Below, piece by piece: positions 34,323 through 42,963 of a stretch of DNA of 64,000 nt (the stretch's first letter is position 1; each line of letters begins with the position of its first letter). Both the position numbers and the translations under genes were made by a program. Below the pieces are notes generated by a model. It did no database searches. It was not told the DNA's origin and was given only the letters and a program-made list of their open reading frames with translations. Source of the DNA: Dendrosporobacter quercicolus (GTDB lineage: Bacteria; Bacillota; Negativicutes; DSM-1736; Dendrosporobacteraceae); the NCBI RefSeq assembly GCF_900104455.1, contig NZ_FNHB01000001.1:620001-684000 (forward strand), in the 5' to 3' direction.

Positions 34323-34390
34323 TACAAGACCTGCCTATTTTCAATATGCTATTCATAACAATATATGGCCATACTGTTGAATTCATTCCA

Positions 34391-34423
34391 ATTATAACAA
34401 TTGAATCTTTCAAACTTTGTAAA
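34391..34423 (-). promoter_or_regulatory. spoIIGA promoter with a long (21-bp) spacer
   Basis: TTTACA (34418-34423) and TATAAT (34391-34396) on the minus strand are 21 bases apart. The B. subtilis spoIIG promoter also has an over-long spacer (22 bp) and depends on Spo0A~P. No clean Spo0A box (TGNCGAA) was found beside it. Confidence 0.5.
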
Positions 34424-34488
34424 TTTATGGTAAATAACTTAAATATTTTATGACTATATTACAGATCATTTGTACAGCAGCTTTCCAC

Positions 34489-34537
34489 AATAAAAAAGGG
34501 AGTGTCTCAAAATGCAAAAGCATTTAAAGACGCTCCC
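34489..34537 (-). terminator. ftsZ terminator, member of the repeated hairpin family
   Basis: GGGAGTGTCTC.. pairs with ..AGACGCTCCC (34498-34537), inner ATGC/GCAT with AAAA loop, one G-T pair. On the minus strand it is followed by TTTTTTATT. It separates ftsZ from spoIIGA. Confidence 0.9.
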
Positions 34538-34559
34538 TATGTTATATCCTCAGCTTGGT

Positions 34560-35606
34560 CTAACGGCGCATCCAGGCAGGGATATCTAAATCCTTCATCT
34601 TAAAGGTTTCAATATTTGCTGTTTCAACTTTACCGGTGGATATTTTGGCAGGTTTGGGATCAAAACCGGTAGCAATAACGGTTACCCGAATCTCATCCTG
34701 AAATTTTTCGTCAATAACCGCCCCAAAAATAATATTTGCTTCGGGGTCGGCGGCATTGGCAATAATTTCGGCAGCCTCATTAACCTCAAATAAGCCCAGA
34801 CTGGTGCCTCCGGTAATATTGAGCAATACCCCGCGGGCTCCTTCAATTGAAGTTTCCAGCAGAGGGCTTTTAATTGCCGCTTCCGCGGCAACCACGGCCC
34901 GGTTATCTCCGGTACCTATGCCGATTCCCATTAATGCCGAACCGGTCTCGGTCATGATTGTCTTAACATCGGCAAAGTCTAAGTTAATCAGGCCGGGGAC
35001 GGCAATGAGATCGGAAATCCCCTGAACGCCTTGCCGCAAAACATCGTCGGCAATTCTAAAGGCATCCATAATTGAAGTACGCTTGTCGACAACCTGCATT
35101 AAACGGTCATTCGGTATCGTGATCAACGTATCCACTTTCTCTTTTAACTTTGCCGTGCCCCGTTCAGCTTGGCTTTGGCGCCGGCGCCCTTCAAACGAAA
35201 ATGGTTTGGTGACAACACCTACGGTCAGCGCCCCTACCTCTTTTGCACATTCGGCCACAATCGGAGCCGCGCCGGTTCCGGTTCCGCCGCCCATACCGGC
35301 GGTGACAAAAACCATGTCCGCACCTTTTAACGCTTTGATGATTTCTTCTTTACTCTCTTGCGCCGCTTTCTCACCTACTTCGGGATTTGCACCGGCCCCC
35401 AAACCTTTGGTCAGCTTTTCGCCAATTTGTATCCGGTATGGCGCTAACGCATGAATTAAGGCCTGGGCATCGGTATTCACCGATACAAACTCGACCCCCT
35501 GCAAGCCGGCTGTAATCATTCTATTCACAGCATTATTTCCGCCGCCGCCTACACCAATAACTTTAATATTAGCAAACTGATTAAAATCCATATCAAATTC
35601 AAGCAT
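34560..35606 (-). CDS. ftsZ: Cell division protein FtsZ
   Basis: 348 residues. The GTP-binding tubulin signature [10 protein letters not shown] is near residue 105, with [17 protein letters not shown] at the N-terminus and the T7 loop [11 protein letters not shown] with its catalytic Asp. The C-terminal peptide [10 protein letters not shown] is the site bound by FtsA and similar partners; the linker before it is very short (~30 residues). FtsZ polymerises into the division ring. It follows ftsA after a 117-base gap in which I see no other gene. Confidence 0.97.
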   Translation of the reverse strand: MLEFDMDFNQFANIKVIGVGGGGNNAVNRMITAGLQGVEFVSVNTDAQALIHALAPYRIQIGEKLTKGLGAGANPEVGEKAAQESKEEIIKALKGADMVFVTAGMGGGTGTGAAPIVAECAKEVGALTVGVVTKPFSFEGRRRQSQAERGTAKLKEKVDTLITIPNDRLMQVVDKRTSIMDAFRIADDVLRQGVQGISDLIAVPGLINLDFADVKTIMTETGSALMGIGIGTGDNRAVVAAEAAIKSPLLETSIEGARGVLLNITGGTSLGLFEVNEAAEIIANAADPEANIIFGAVIDEKFQDEIRVTVIATGFDPKPAKISTGKVETANIETFKMKDLDIPAWMRR

Positions 35607-35723
35607 CGCTAAATCCTCCTTCTAAAATAAAAACTTGATCCAGTCACTATTTATCCTGAATCTTCGTTCGAATCATCCATGAACCTCTTACAGCCTTAAC
35701 CGCACGAAAGAGCAAACTGGCTG

Positions 35724-36926
35724 TCAGCGGGCCGGTCTAAAAAATCGCCTTACTTTCGTCCATAACGATATAGAATTACCCGTCCCTTCAGCCGGAGCCT
35801 GACTGGCTGCGGCATAATCCAAAACCCCGTAGCAGGCCGTATTGATCGGACTGAAGTATTCCGGGGATAAACCTTGCGGTGCTGCGGCTTGCCCGGCCGG
35901 CATTTCAAAGATTCGTTCCACACATTCGCTAAAACTGCTGAGAAGTGAGCTGCCGCCGGTGATATATGTATTTTCGGCCGCCACTTCAGTCAGCGCCGGT
36001 TTTAGGTATGCATGGATAATTCCTACGATTTCTTCGACCCGGCTCTCAATGATGTTATACAGAAAATCATAGGCTATATTTTTATCCGTAGTCCCCTGGT
36101 CATTACAATCCAAAATCACGCCGCTGCCGTGCAGCTTTTTATCTAATTTAGAAAAATAGCGCTTAATTGCCTCGGCATGATCATAGTTTATACCGACTCC
36201 CTGCATAATGTCAGATGTAATATAATCCCCGCCAAGCGGCAATGATCCCATCTTATGAATTTTCCCATATTCATTATACATGATAATATCCGTATTGCCT
36301 GCGCCAATATCTAATACAATACAAGGCTTAACCGGCAAACCCGCTGTCAGCGCCGCCCCGGCAACAACAGCATTGGCGACAATACGCGCGATATGAATGC
36401 CGGAAGCTTCTACCGCCTGTACAAAACTGTTGAGCATTGTTTTGGGAACAGTCACAATCTGAACTTCAGCCAATAAACGCTGGCCTGATTTGCCTAGCGG
36501 TGCTGCAGAAAATACCTCATCATCAACCCTGAAACACTCCGGCAAAACGTGCAGTACTTCCAGCTCTTCCGTTACCGATGCCAGCACAGCCGCCCGGCAT
36601 ACGCGATCAACATCACGATCGGAAACCACTTTACCGGCGGTAAGCGCTATGCTGCCAACAGCCTTATAGGCTTCCAGCCCCATACCGCTAATGCCCAGAT
36701 AAATCTCGCTATTTATACTGTCCGTATCAGAAGCCACACAATCGACTGCTTGCTTAAGGGACTTTATCACCGAATCCTGATTGGTTATCACGCCTTTTGT
36801 AAAGCCATCGGTTGGGACAACGCCGATCCCTGTTGGCACTACCTTACCATTACTATCAACCGACCCGGAAAACGCCTTAATCAGGCTGCAGCCCAAGTCA
36901 ATTGCTAAAATATCCTGCTTACCCAT
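35724..36926 (-). CDS. ftsA: Cell division protein FtsA
   Basis: 400 residues, actin-like ATPase. Phosphate-1 region AIDLGCSLIKAF, the 1C domain region (VICRAAVLA-like segment VDRVCRAAVLASVTEELEVLHVLPECFRVD), phosphate-2 VLDIGAGNTDIIMY and adenosine motif YITGGSSLLSSF are all present. The C-terminus SLWTKVRRFFRPAR is a basic amphipathic helix that anchors FtsZ to the membrane. Its own promoter at 36945-36974 and a terminator at 37060-37101 suggest ftsAZ can be transcribed apart from the upstream dcw genes. Confidence 0.95.
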   Translation of the reverse strand: MGKQDILAIDLGCSLIKAFSGSVDSNGKVVPTGIGVVPTDGFTKGVITNQDSVIKSLKQAVDCVASDTDSINSEIYLGISGMGLEAYKAVGSIALTAGKVVSDRDVDRVCRAAVLASVTEELEVLHVLPECFRVDDEVFSAAPLGKSGQRLLAEVQIVTVPKTMLNSFVQAVEASGIHIARIVANAVVAGAALTAGLPVKPCIVLDIGAGNTDIIMYNEYGKIHKMGSLPLGGDYITSDIMQGVGINYDHAEAIKRYFSKLDKKLHGSGVILDCNDQGTTDKNIAYDFLYNIIESRVEEIVGIIHAYLKPALTEVAAENTYITGGSSLLSSFSECVERIFEMPAGQAAAPQGLSPEYFSPINTACYGVLDYAAASQAPAEGTGNSISLWTKVRRFFRPAR

Positions 36927-36944
36927 AACCTAATCCTCACAAAT

Positions 36945-36974
36945 ATTATGTTTCTTTCCATATGTTTGTTTCAA
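36945..36974 (-). promoter_or_regulatory. Likely sigma-A promoter of ftsA-ftsZ
   Basis: On the minus strand TTGAAA (36969-36974), 18-base spacer, CATAAT (36945-36950), about 20 bases ahead of the ftsA start codon. Good but not perfect hexamers. Confidence 0.55.
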
Positions 36975-37059
36975 CAGAAGTAGCATTTTCCCTTTTTTTG
37001 TTACAAAGAAAATATTCGATTTCATAAATTCTCCGCCAAGCCCTGGCGAGCAGGAGCGC

Positions 37060-37101
37060 TACCGACAAAAACAAACAACAACCGCCAAATAGGGCGGTTG
37101 T
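37060..37101 (-). terminator. Terminator after the small basic protein gene
   Basis: Perfect 9-bp arms (37078-37086 and 37093-37101), followed on the minus strand by TTGTTTTTG. It lies just past the stop codon at 37112. Confidence 0.85.
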
Positions 37102-37111
37102 CTGAGTGTTA

Positions 37112-37441
37112 TTATTTTTTTAAAAAATATCGACGAATAATTGCTAAATTTTGAAAAATGCGCAAGCCAAAGGCCAATAGCGCGACATAATATAAATCAA
37201 TACCCAATCTTTCACCAAGATAAACCAGTCCAGCCGCCAATAAGGCGTTTGTAAAGAAACCGGTTATAAATACCGTATTGTCAAAACGCTCCTCAGCAGC
37301 TGCCCGCAGCCCGCCGAAAACTGAGTCGAGTGAAGCCAGCAAGGCCACAGACATAAATTTTGCGTACTCTACCGGTATACTGACAGGAAATAAAGTACCA
37401 ATGATAAGACCAATCATAAGACCGGCAATCGGTAAAGCCAC
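37112..37441 (-). CDS. sbp: Small basic membrane protein, DUF1290 (Sbp) family
   Basis: 109 residues with three transmembrane helices (ALPIAGLMIGLIIGTLF; FITGFFTNALLAAGLVYLG; YYVALLAFGLRIFQNLAII). The segment SVALLASLDSVFGGLRAAAE is the DUF1290 signature. Genes of this family lie between divIB/ftsQ and ftsA in many Firmicutes, as here; the function is unknown but the context is division. It overlaps the DUF881 gene end by one base. Confidence 0.9.
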   Translation of the reverse strand: MALPIAGLMIGLIIGTLFPVSIPVEYAKFMSVALLASLDSVFGGLRAAAEERFDNTVFITGFFTNALLAAGLVYLGERLGIDLYYVALLAFGLRIFQNLAIIRRYFLKK

Positions 37442-38133
37442 TATTTACCAGCCTCCTTGACAGGCTTGGCAAACTCAAAACGGAATGTTCCTTTGTAAGC
37501 AGGCACCAATACATCCTCTAACGTCTTAATTGTCACCTGTATGCCCCAAAACTGCAGGGTTTCCACGACACCGCCGCGCATCTTAAGCGCATTTTCCAGA
37601 GTTGCCGGATCGCCAATGGCTCTGATGTCATACGGGGGAGAATAACGGGTGTTATTTACCGATAAAGTAGGACCCGCACAGCGAATCTCCGAACTGGCAA
37701 TCAGCCGCTGTTCATTAATCGAAATAGCCTCAGCGCCGGCTGCCCATAGCTCATTGATTACTTTTAATATATCATCGTCATGAATTAAGTACAGGTTAGG
37801 GTTTTCACCGGGTTTTGAAGGACGTTTACTGTCATCTATTGTAACGATGATTCCCGGCCCCTGCAGGGCAACCACTCCCGCCCCCATCTTGGTAAGCTCG
37901 GATTCACGTGAACCGCTTGCGTTTACTGAGGCCTGACGGAGCGTGTGCACCTCGTTTAATAAAGCATCACGATCTTTCTCAGTTTGGCTCAGGCGCTGCG
38001 ATAAATCTTCGATCCGCTGAAAGGGAACGGTAGAATGAATATCCTGAGTTGTTCTGAATTGAACAGCAAGCATGACACCAAGCACTACGCATACAAACGC
38101 AATTGCGGCTTGTCCCTGCCTTACAGCTAGCAT
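37441..38133 (-). CDS. DUF881 family protein (YlxW/YlxX-like)
   Basis: 230 residues. One N-terminal membrane helix (~8-27), a coiled-coil segment (~40-70, DLSQRLSQTEKDRDALLNEVHTLRQ), then the DUF881 domain with GPGIIVTIDDSK, LIHDDDILKVINELWAAGAEAISINEQRL and ALKMRGGVVE. Found next to ftsQ/divIB in Firmicutes. Role unknown; the layout suggests an extracytoplasmic division-site or envelope protein. It follows ftsQ after one base. Confidence 0.9.
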   Translation of the reverse strand: MLAVRQGQAAIAFVCVVLGVMLAVQFRTTQDIHSTVPFQRIEDLSQRLSQTEKDRDALLNEVHTLRQASVNASGSRESELTKMGAGVVALQGPGIIVTIDDSKRPSKPGENPNLYLIHDDDILKVINELWAAGAEAISINEQRLIASSEIRCAGPTLSVNNTRYSPPYDIRAIGDPATLENALKMRGGVVETLQFWGIQVTIKTLEDVLVPAYKGTFRFEFAKPVKEAGK

Positions 38134-38134
38134 T

Positions 38135-38905
38135 TTAACTAACTCCTTCCTTTGTTGTCTGGAATTTGATTACCGGTGAAGAAAAGTTTAGATCAATATA
38201 TTCGACAATCAAATTTTTTTCCAGAATTTCCTTTAGCATAGCCTGGGTAAGCTCGGCTTTCTCCACTAATCGCTCAGCGCTGCCCACGCGAATTTGAATG
38301 GAATTGTTGGTATAGGCAAAAATGTGTCCACCGCTAATATTAACTTCGGAAAGCTGGTCTAAAGTCGCCTCGTCAATATTGGCTAAATAGCTTAGGATAG
38401 TAGTTACCTCACGATCCTGAACCTGATCCCCCACATAACCCGATTCCAGCCGTACACCGGTAATCATCGGCACCCGTATTTTTTTTAAATTTTTATAAAC
38501 TGCCAGCACAACCCCCTGTTTGTCGACTTCCACAAACCCGTAACTGTTGGCGATATAGGCCAATGGCTTTCGTTCGACGATGCTAATAACAATAGTGCCG
38601 GGAAATTCACGCGAAACATGCACCTCTGCAACCCGAAGGTCTCGTGACAGCCGTTGCTCTATTTCCCTGATATTTAACCGGAAGATATTTACCCGCTCCG
38701 GTAAGGCGGCCACGCGCAGAATCTCTTCATCAGACATGTATTTATTCCCCTGCGTCACAATCGGCCCAACAGTAAAAACTGAAGAGTTAAGAAACAAAAA
38801 ACCGGCAATCAAAACAATCAACACAAACAGCAACCAGGAAAACAGCCGCCTGGGAACTTCCTGCCGTTCCCGTGGTTTATACTCCAATCGTTCCGGTTCC
38901 CGCAT
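38135..38905 (-). CDS. ftsQ: Cell division protein FtsQ/DivIB
   Basis: 256 residues: a basic cytoplasmic tail (~1-22), one transmembrane helix (WLLFVLIVLIAGFLFLN), a POTRA domain (FTVGPIVTQGNKYMSDEEILRVAALPERVNIFRLN) and the FtsQ beta domain (VEIVERKPLAYIANS-like: ISIVERKPLAYIANSYGFVEVDKQGVVL). It forms the FtsQLB/DivIB complex with FtsL to license septal synthesis. It is first after the non-coding gap that separates it from ddl. Confidence 0.93.
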   Translation of the reverse strand: MREPERLEYKPRERQEVPRRLFSWLLFVLIVLIAGFLFLNSSVFTVGPIVTQGNKYMSDEEILRVAALPERVNIFRLNIREIEQRLSRDLRVAEVHVSREFPGTIVISIVERKPLAYIANSYGFVEVDKQGVVLAVYKNLKKIRVPMITGVRLESGYVGDQVQDREVTTILSYLANIDEATLDQLSEVNISGGHIFAYTNNSIQIRVGSAERLVEKAELTQAMLKEILEKNLIVEYIDLNFSSPVIKFQTTKEGVS

Positions 38906-39226
38906 TTAATCCCTCCATTGATATGACATCAGCCCAATACCACAGAAGTAATTATACACCAGCATGAACCATAAGATAAAGGGAAACTTAACAAACTTAT
39001 GGGGCAAAATAAGAAAATCCGGCTTGATGCCGGAGGCTTTTGGCAGCAGCGTAAAAATGCATATTTATCGCCTGTATTTGGCTGGCCCGCAACAGGCATG
39101 TCCACCACAGCGGGACTCAACACACAGCCAGCCGGTGGACGCCACGACGCCGCTGATCCGGAGCGCACGCGCTCCGTCAGCAAGCTTATACATAAAGGGT
39201 GCCTTTATCAGACACCCTCGGAATGA
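38906..39226. other. Non-coding, hairpin-rich gap inside the division cluster
   Basis: 320 bases between ddl and ftsQ with no believable gene. The part 39040-39180 is clearly GC-richer than its surroundings and can fold strongly: GTCCACC/GGTGGAC (39099-39140) and a GCTGA-CCGGAGCG stem (about 39152-39182). A terminator-like hairpin AGGGTG-c-CT/AG-a-CACCCT (39196-39219) lies closest to ddl. Frames here overlap one another and lack ribosome sites. Confidence 0.5.
39190..39219 (-). terminator. Probable ddl terminator
   Basis: Stem AGGGTG-c-CT / AG-a-CACCCT at 39196-39219; the minus-strand T-tract is only TTTATG. It lies eight bases past the ddl stop. The arms resemble the outer part of the repeated hairpin family, without the inner ATGC/GCAT stem. 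Confidence 0.6.
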
Positions 39227-40156
39227 TTAAATTGTCGCTGATAATAGCAGCCGCTCACATAAGTCGGCAAAACTTATCCCTGCGGCGGCAGCCGACTTTG
39301 GCACCAGGCTGGTTGCCGTCATCCCCGGTATGGTATTAACTTCCAGTACATAGGGATTGTTGCTGCGGTCAATCATGATGTCCACCCTGGCAATGCCCCT
39401 ACAGCCCAAAACGGTAAACGCGCTTACCGCCGCCTGCTGCACCTGGCTTGCGGTCCGTTCATCCAGCCGGGCCGGAATTATATAGTCAGTAGCTCCTTTT
39501 GTGTACTTGGAACGGTAGTCGTATCTGCCGGAGTGAGGTACGATTTCAATCATCGGCAGAGCCTGCGGCTGGCTGTCGCCCCAAACAGCAACAGTCACTT
39601 CCCTGCCGTCAATAAATTGCTCAACCAGCAAGTCATTGCTATAGTCAAAAGCCTGATCAATTGCCGGCAGCAACTGGTTTTCCTCTTCGACAATCGTAAC
39701 TCCGATACTGGAGCCCTGAGCGCTGGATTTCACGACAACCGGGATGCTGAATTCCGCTAAGATTTCACCGAAAATCTTTTGTTTATCAACAGTTTTACGG
39801 TATAATCTGGACCGAGGCGTTGGTATGCCTGCCGCCAGAAACAGGCGTTTGGATACCGCCTTATCCATGGCGACAGCACTTGCCATCAAACCGGAGCCGG
39901 TATAGGGAATACCAATAAGTTCAAGAGCTCCCTGTACAGCTCCATCCTCGCCGTATTTGCCATGAATCGCATTAAACACCACTTCGATTTGATGTTCTTT
40001 CAGTTGTTCAAACAGCTGCTGCGGGATCAAATCCAAACCAATCGCCTGATACCCCTTCTCGCGTAATGCCTGTAAAATAGCGTTGCCGGTATTTAAAGAA
40101 ACTTCCCGCTCGTCTGAAGGTCCGCCCATTAATACGGCTATCTTTTTACTCTTCAT
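39227..40156 (-). CDS. ddl: D-alanine--D-alanine ligase
   Basis: 309 residues, ATP-grasp fold. N-terminus KKIAVLMGGPSDEREVSLNTG, then FNAIHGKYGEDGAVQGALELIGIPYTGSG, VVKSSAQGSSIGVTIV, and the metal-binding end VLEVNTIPGMTATSLVPK. It makes the D-Ala-D-Ala dipeptide used by MurF. It follows murA by 19 bases. The active-site Tyr in IPYTGSG marks a D-Ala (not D-lactate) ligase. Confidence 0.95.
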   Translation of the reverse strand: MKSKKIAVLMGGPSDEREVSLNTGNAILQALREKGYQAIGLDLIPQQLFEQLKEHQIEVVFNAIHGKYGEDGAVQGALELIGIPYTGSGLMASAVAMDKAVSKRLFLAAGIPTPRSRLYRKTVDKQKIFGEILAEFSIPVVVKSSAQGSSIGVTIVEEENQLLPAIDQAFDYSNDLLVEQFIDGREVTVAVWGDSQPQALPMIEIVPHSGRYDYRSKYTKGATDYIIPARLDERTASQVQQAAVSAFTVLGCRGIARVDIMIDRSNNPYVLEVNTIPGMTATSLVPKSAAAAGISFADLCERLLLSATI

Positions 40157-40175
40157 GAAATTCTATCCTCCCGGG

Positions 40176-41423
40176 TCAGTCAGAGCGGATGATACACGCT
40201 CCCAGACTTTGTAACTTAAGTTCTAAATGCTCATAACCTCTGTCAATATGATAAACCTGTTCTATTTCTGAAACGCCCTGCGCTGCCAGGGCCGCTAAAA
40301 CCAAAGCCCCGCCTGCTCTGAGATCAGGCGCGGCAACAACAGCGCCCGTCATCTTTGATACGCCACGGATAATGGCCGTTCGCCCTTCCACCTTAATTTT
40401 AGCCCCCATCCGGGTAAGCTCATCCACATGCTTAAATCTGTTTTCAAAGATTGTTTCCGTGATAATACTGGTTCCTTTAGCCACAGCCAGCAAGGAAAGC
40501 ATTGGCGCCTGCAAATCGGTCGGAAAACCGGGAAAAGGCAGTGTTTTGATATCAACACCCCGTAAATCGCCCGCCCTGATCCGGATATTATCATTGCGCG
40601 CAGTTATTTGAGCTCCAATTTCTTCCAGTTTGTCTGTAACCGAGAACAAATGTTCCGGTGAAATATTATCAACCGTTATATCTCCTTGGGTGATTGCTCC
40701 GGCAATCAGAAAAGTTCCCGCCTGGATCCGGTCAGGCATAATGATATGCTCTGCCGGAAAAAGTTTGGTTACCCCTTCTATTTTGATGGTATCAGTGCCT
40801 GCACCTGCCACTTTGGCGCCCATTTTGTTTAAAAAATCCTGTAAATCAACAATTTCCGGTTCCCGGGCCGCATTTCTGATAATGCTTGTTCCTTTGGCCA
40901 TGACAGCAGCCATCATTGCATTCTCGGTAGCACCGACACTGGGAAAATCAAACTGAATCTCCGCCCCGGTCAAAACACCGGCCTCAGCCTCGATATAACC
41001 ATAGCTTTCTTTCACCTTTGCCCCCAATTTTTCCAGCGCTTTAATATGTAAATCAATCGGACGCGGACCAATTGCACAGCCGCCGGGATAGGATACCCGC
41101 ACCTTACGGAATTTTCCCAGCAACGGTCCCATCAAAAAAACCGAAGCTCGCATTTCCCGCATGAGATGTTCCGGTATTTCCTGCTTACTTACTGTGCTTG
41201 TATCAATGATCAGGGAATATCCATCCTGCTTAATTTTAGCCCCTAACAATTCCAGAATTTCTTGCATTGCCCGTATATCACTCAAGTGTGGTACATCATG
41301 CAGGATGCTCACTCCTGAACATAGGAGCGTGGCAGCCATAATTGGCAGCGTGGCGTTTTTGGCTCCGCCAACCCGAATCTTACCAGCAAGTTGTACTTCT
41401 CCCGTGACGACAAACTTTTCCAT
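40176..41423 (-). CDS. murA: UDP-N-acetylglucosamine 1-carboxyvinyltransferase MurA
   Basis: 415 residues from the ATG at 41423, which has AGGAGGGG upstream; an earlier ATG adds ten residues without a site. KIRVGGAKNATLPIMAATLL is the substrate-binding N-terminus; the catalytic loop SYPGGCAIGPRPIDLH has the PEP-reactive Cys, so the enzyme should be fosfomycin-sensitive. It performs the first committed step of peptidoglycan synthesis. murB, which does the second, is not in this cluster. Confidence 0.95.
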   Translation of the reverse strand: MEKFVVTGEVQLAGKIRVGGAKNATLPIMAATLLCSGVSILHDVPHLSDIRAMQEILELLGAKIKQDGYSLIIDTSTVSKQEIPEHLMREMRASVFLMGPLLGKFRKVRVSYPGGCAIGPRPIDLHIKALEKLGAKVKESYGYIEAEAGVLTGAEIQFDFPSVGATENAMMAAVMAKGTSIIRNAAREPEIVDLQDFLNKMGAKVAGAGTDTIKIEGVTKLFPAEHIIMPDRIQAGTFLIAGAITQGDITVDNISPEHLFSVTDKLEEIGAQITARNDNIRIRAGDLRGVDIKTLPFPGFPTDLQAPMLSLLAVAKGTSIITETIFENRFKHVDELTRMGAKIKVEGRTAIIRGVSKMTGAVVAAPDLRAGGALVLAALAAQGVSEIEQVYHIDRGYEHLELKLQSLGACIIRSD

Positions 41424-41479
41424 CGTCTCCCCTCCTAAGAAAAGCACAATCACCCCTCAATCAACAAAACGTACATAAA

Positions 41480-42874
41480 TTAAACGATTTGATGCCTATA
41501 GGATTTATTTAGGGTTTCTACCAATTCTTCACCGACAAGATAAATATTTCCGGCGCCCATCGTCATGACCAAATCTCCCGGCTCTACGATTTCACTCAGG
41601 TAGCAGGCTATTTTGTTTCGGTCTTGAATATAGACCACTTTATTGCCGGTTTGGCACTCTACCTCCTCTTTGATCGTTTCACCGTTAATCCCCGGTATCT
41701 GCGTTTCTCCCGCCGAATAGACATCGGTCAATACCAGCAGGTCGGCTGAAGTAAAGGCCCCGCCAAACTCCCGGCGTAAAAATTTTGTTCGGGAATAACG
41801 ATGGGGCTGAAAGACACAAATTAAACGCTTAGGCTGAGTCTGCCGGGCAGCCTGGAGAGTTGTTGCTATTTCCGTAGGATGATGCGCATAATCATCCACC
41901 ACCCAAACCCCGTTTATTCTGCCTTTGGTCTGAAATCGCCGCTTGGCCCCATTAAACAATGACAAACCTTCAGCAATCTGGGCAAAATCCAGCCCGATGT
42001 TTTCACCCACAACAATGGCGGCAAGGGCATTGGCAATATTATGCCGTCCCGGAATATTTAATCGAATCGTTCCCAGATAATTCTCCCGGCGATATACTTC
42101 AAAAACCGTTAATGCTCCCTGGGTGCTGATATTTCTTGCCGTATATTCGGCCGGATAATCTATACCGTAAGAAATATATGGTCGCTCCAGACCTGAAGCA
42201 ATCTCACGAATATATTCATTGTCGAAACACAGTACAGCTAATCCATCAGTTGATGATAATTTCAGCAAAAATTGATTGAACGTATGTAATATATTATCCA
42301 TTGTGCCATAAAAATCCATATGATCATTCTCAATATTTGTGACAATTGCTATCTTTGGTGCAAATTTGAGGAAAGAACCGTCGCTCTCATCAGCCTCAGC
42401 TACCAGAAACTTCCCTCTTCCCAGCTTGGCATTGCCGCCCAGATAATCCAGTTCACCGCCAATCAAGATGGTAGGATCAACACCGGCCTTTTCCAGCATG
42501 ATCGCCACCATCGACGTTGTGGTCGTTTTGCCGTGCGCTCCCGCCACGGCGATACCGGCCGAGGCGTTCATCAATTCCGCCAAAATGTCCGAGCGGTGGA
42601 AAACCGGCAAGCCCCGGTCTTTAGCCGCGATTATTTCCGGATTGTCTTGCCGGATAGCGGTTGAAACGACAACAGCATCGCTATCTTTAAGGTTTTTGCT
42701 GCTATGACCGATAAAAATCCTGGCCCCCATTGTTTCAAGCTTATCCGTAGTCTCAGATTTATTCAAATCAGAACCAGAAATATCATACCCTTTTTCTAAC
42801 AATACTTTCGCAATTGCACTCATGCCCGCGCCACCAATGCCGACAAAGTGAATCTGTTTTAGGTTATTTAGCAA
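41480..42874 (-). CDS. murC: UDP-N-acetylmuramate--L-alanine ligase MurC
   Basis: 464 residues. UDP-binding N-domain HFVGIGGAGMSAIAKVLLEKG, ATP loop GAHGKTTTTSM, and DDYAHHPTEIATTL plus FQPHRYSRTKFL in the C-terminal domain. It adds the first amino acid of the stem peptide. It lies 89 bases after murG in the operon. Confidence 0.96.
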   Translation of the reverse strand: MLNNLKQIHFVGIGGAGMSAIAKVLLEKGYDISGSDLNKSETTDKLETMGARIFIGHSSKNLKDSDAVVVSTAIRQDNPEIIAAKDRGLPVFHRSDILAELMNASAGIAVAGAHGKTTTTSMVAIMLEKAGVDPTILIGGELDYLGGNAKLGRGKFLVAEADESDGSFLKFAPKIAIVTNIENDHMDFYGTMDNILHTFNQFLLKLSSTDGLAVLCFDNEYIREIASGLERPYISYGIDYPAEYTARNISTQGALTVFEVYRRENYLGTIRLNIPGRHNIANALAAIVVGENIGLDFAQIAEGLSLFNGAKRRFQTKGRINGVWVVDDYAHHPTEIATTLQAARQTQPKRLICVFQPHRYSRTKFLRREFGGAFTSADLLVLTDVYSAGETQIPGINGETIKEEVECQTGNKVVYIQDRNKIACYLSEIVEPGDLVMTMGAGNIYLVGEELVETLNKSYRHQIV

Positions 42875-42963
42875 AAAAAATTCTCCCCTTTCTGGCCCGC
42901 TGCAATAACTACTCTTTGGTGTATGTTATTGTATGCATATCATATATCGATTGTTACAATTCC

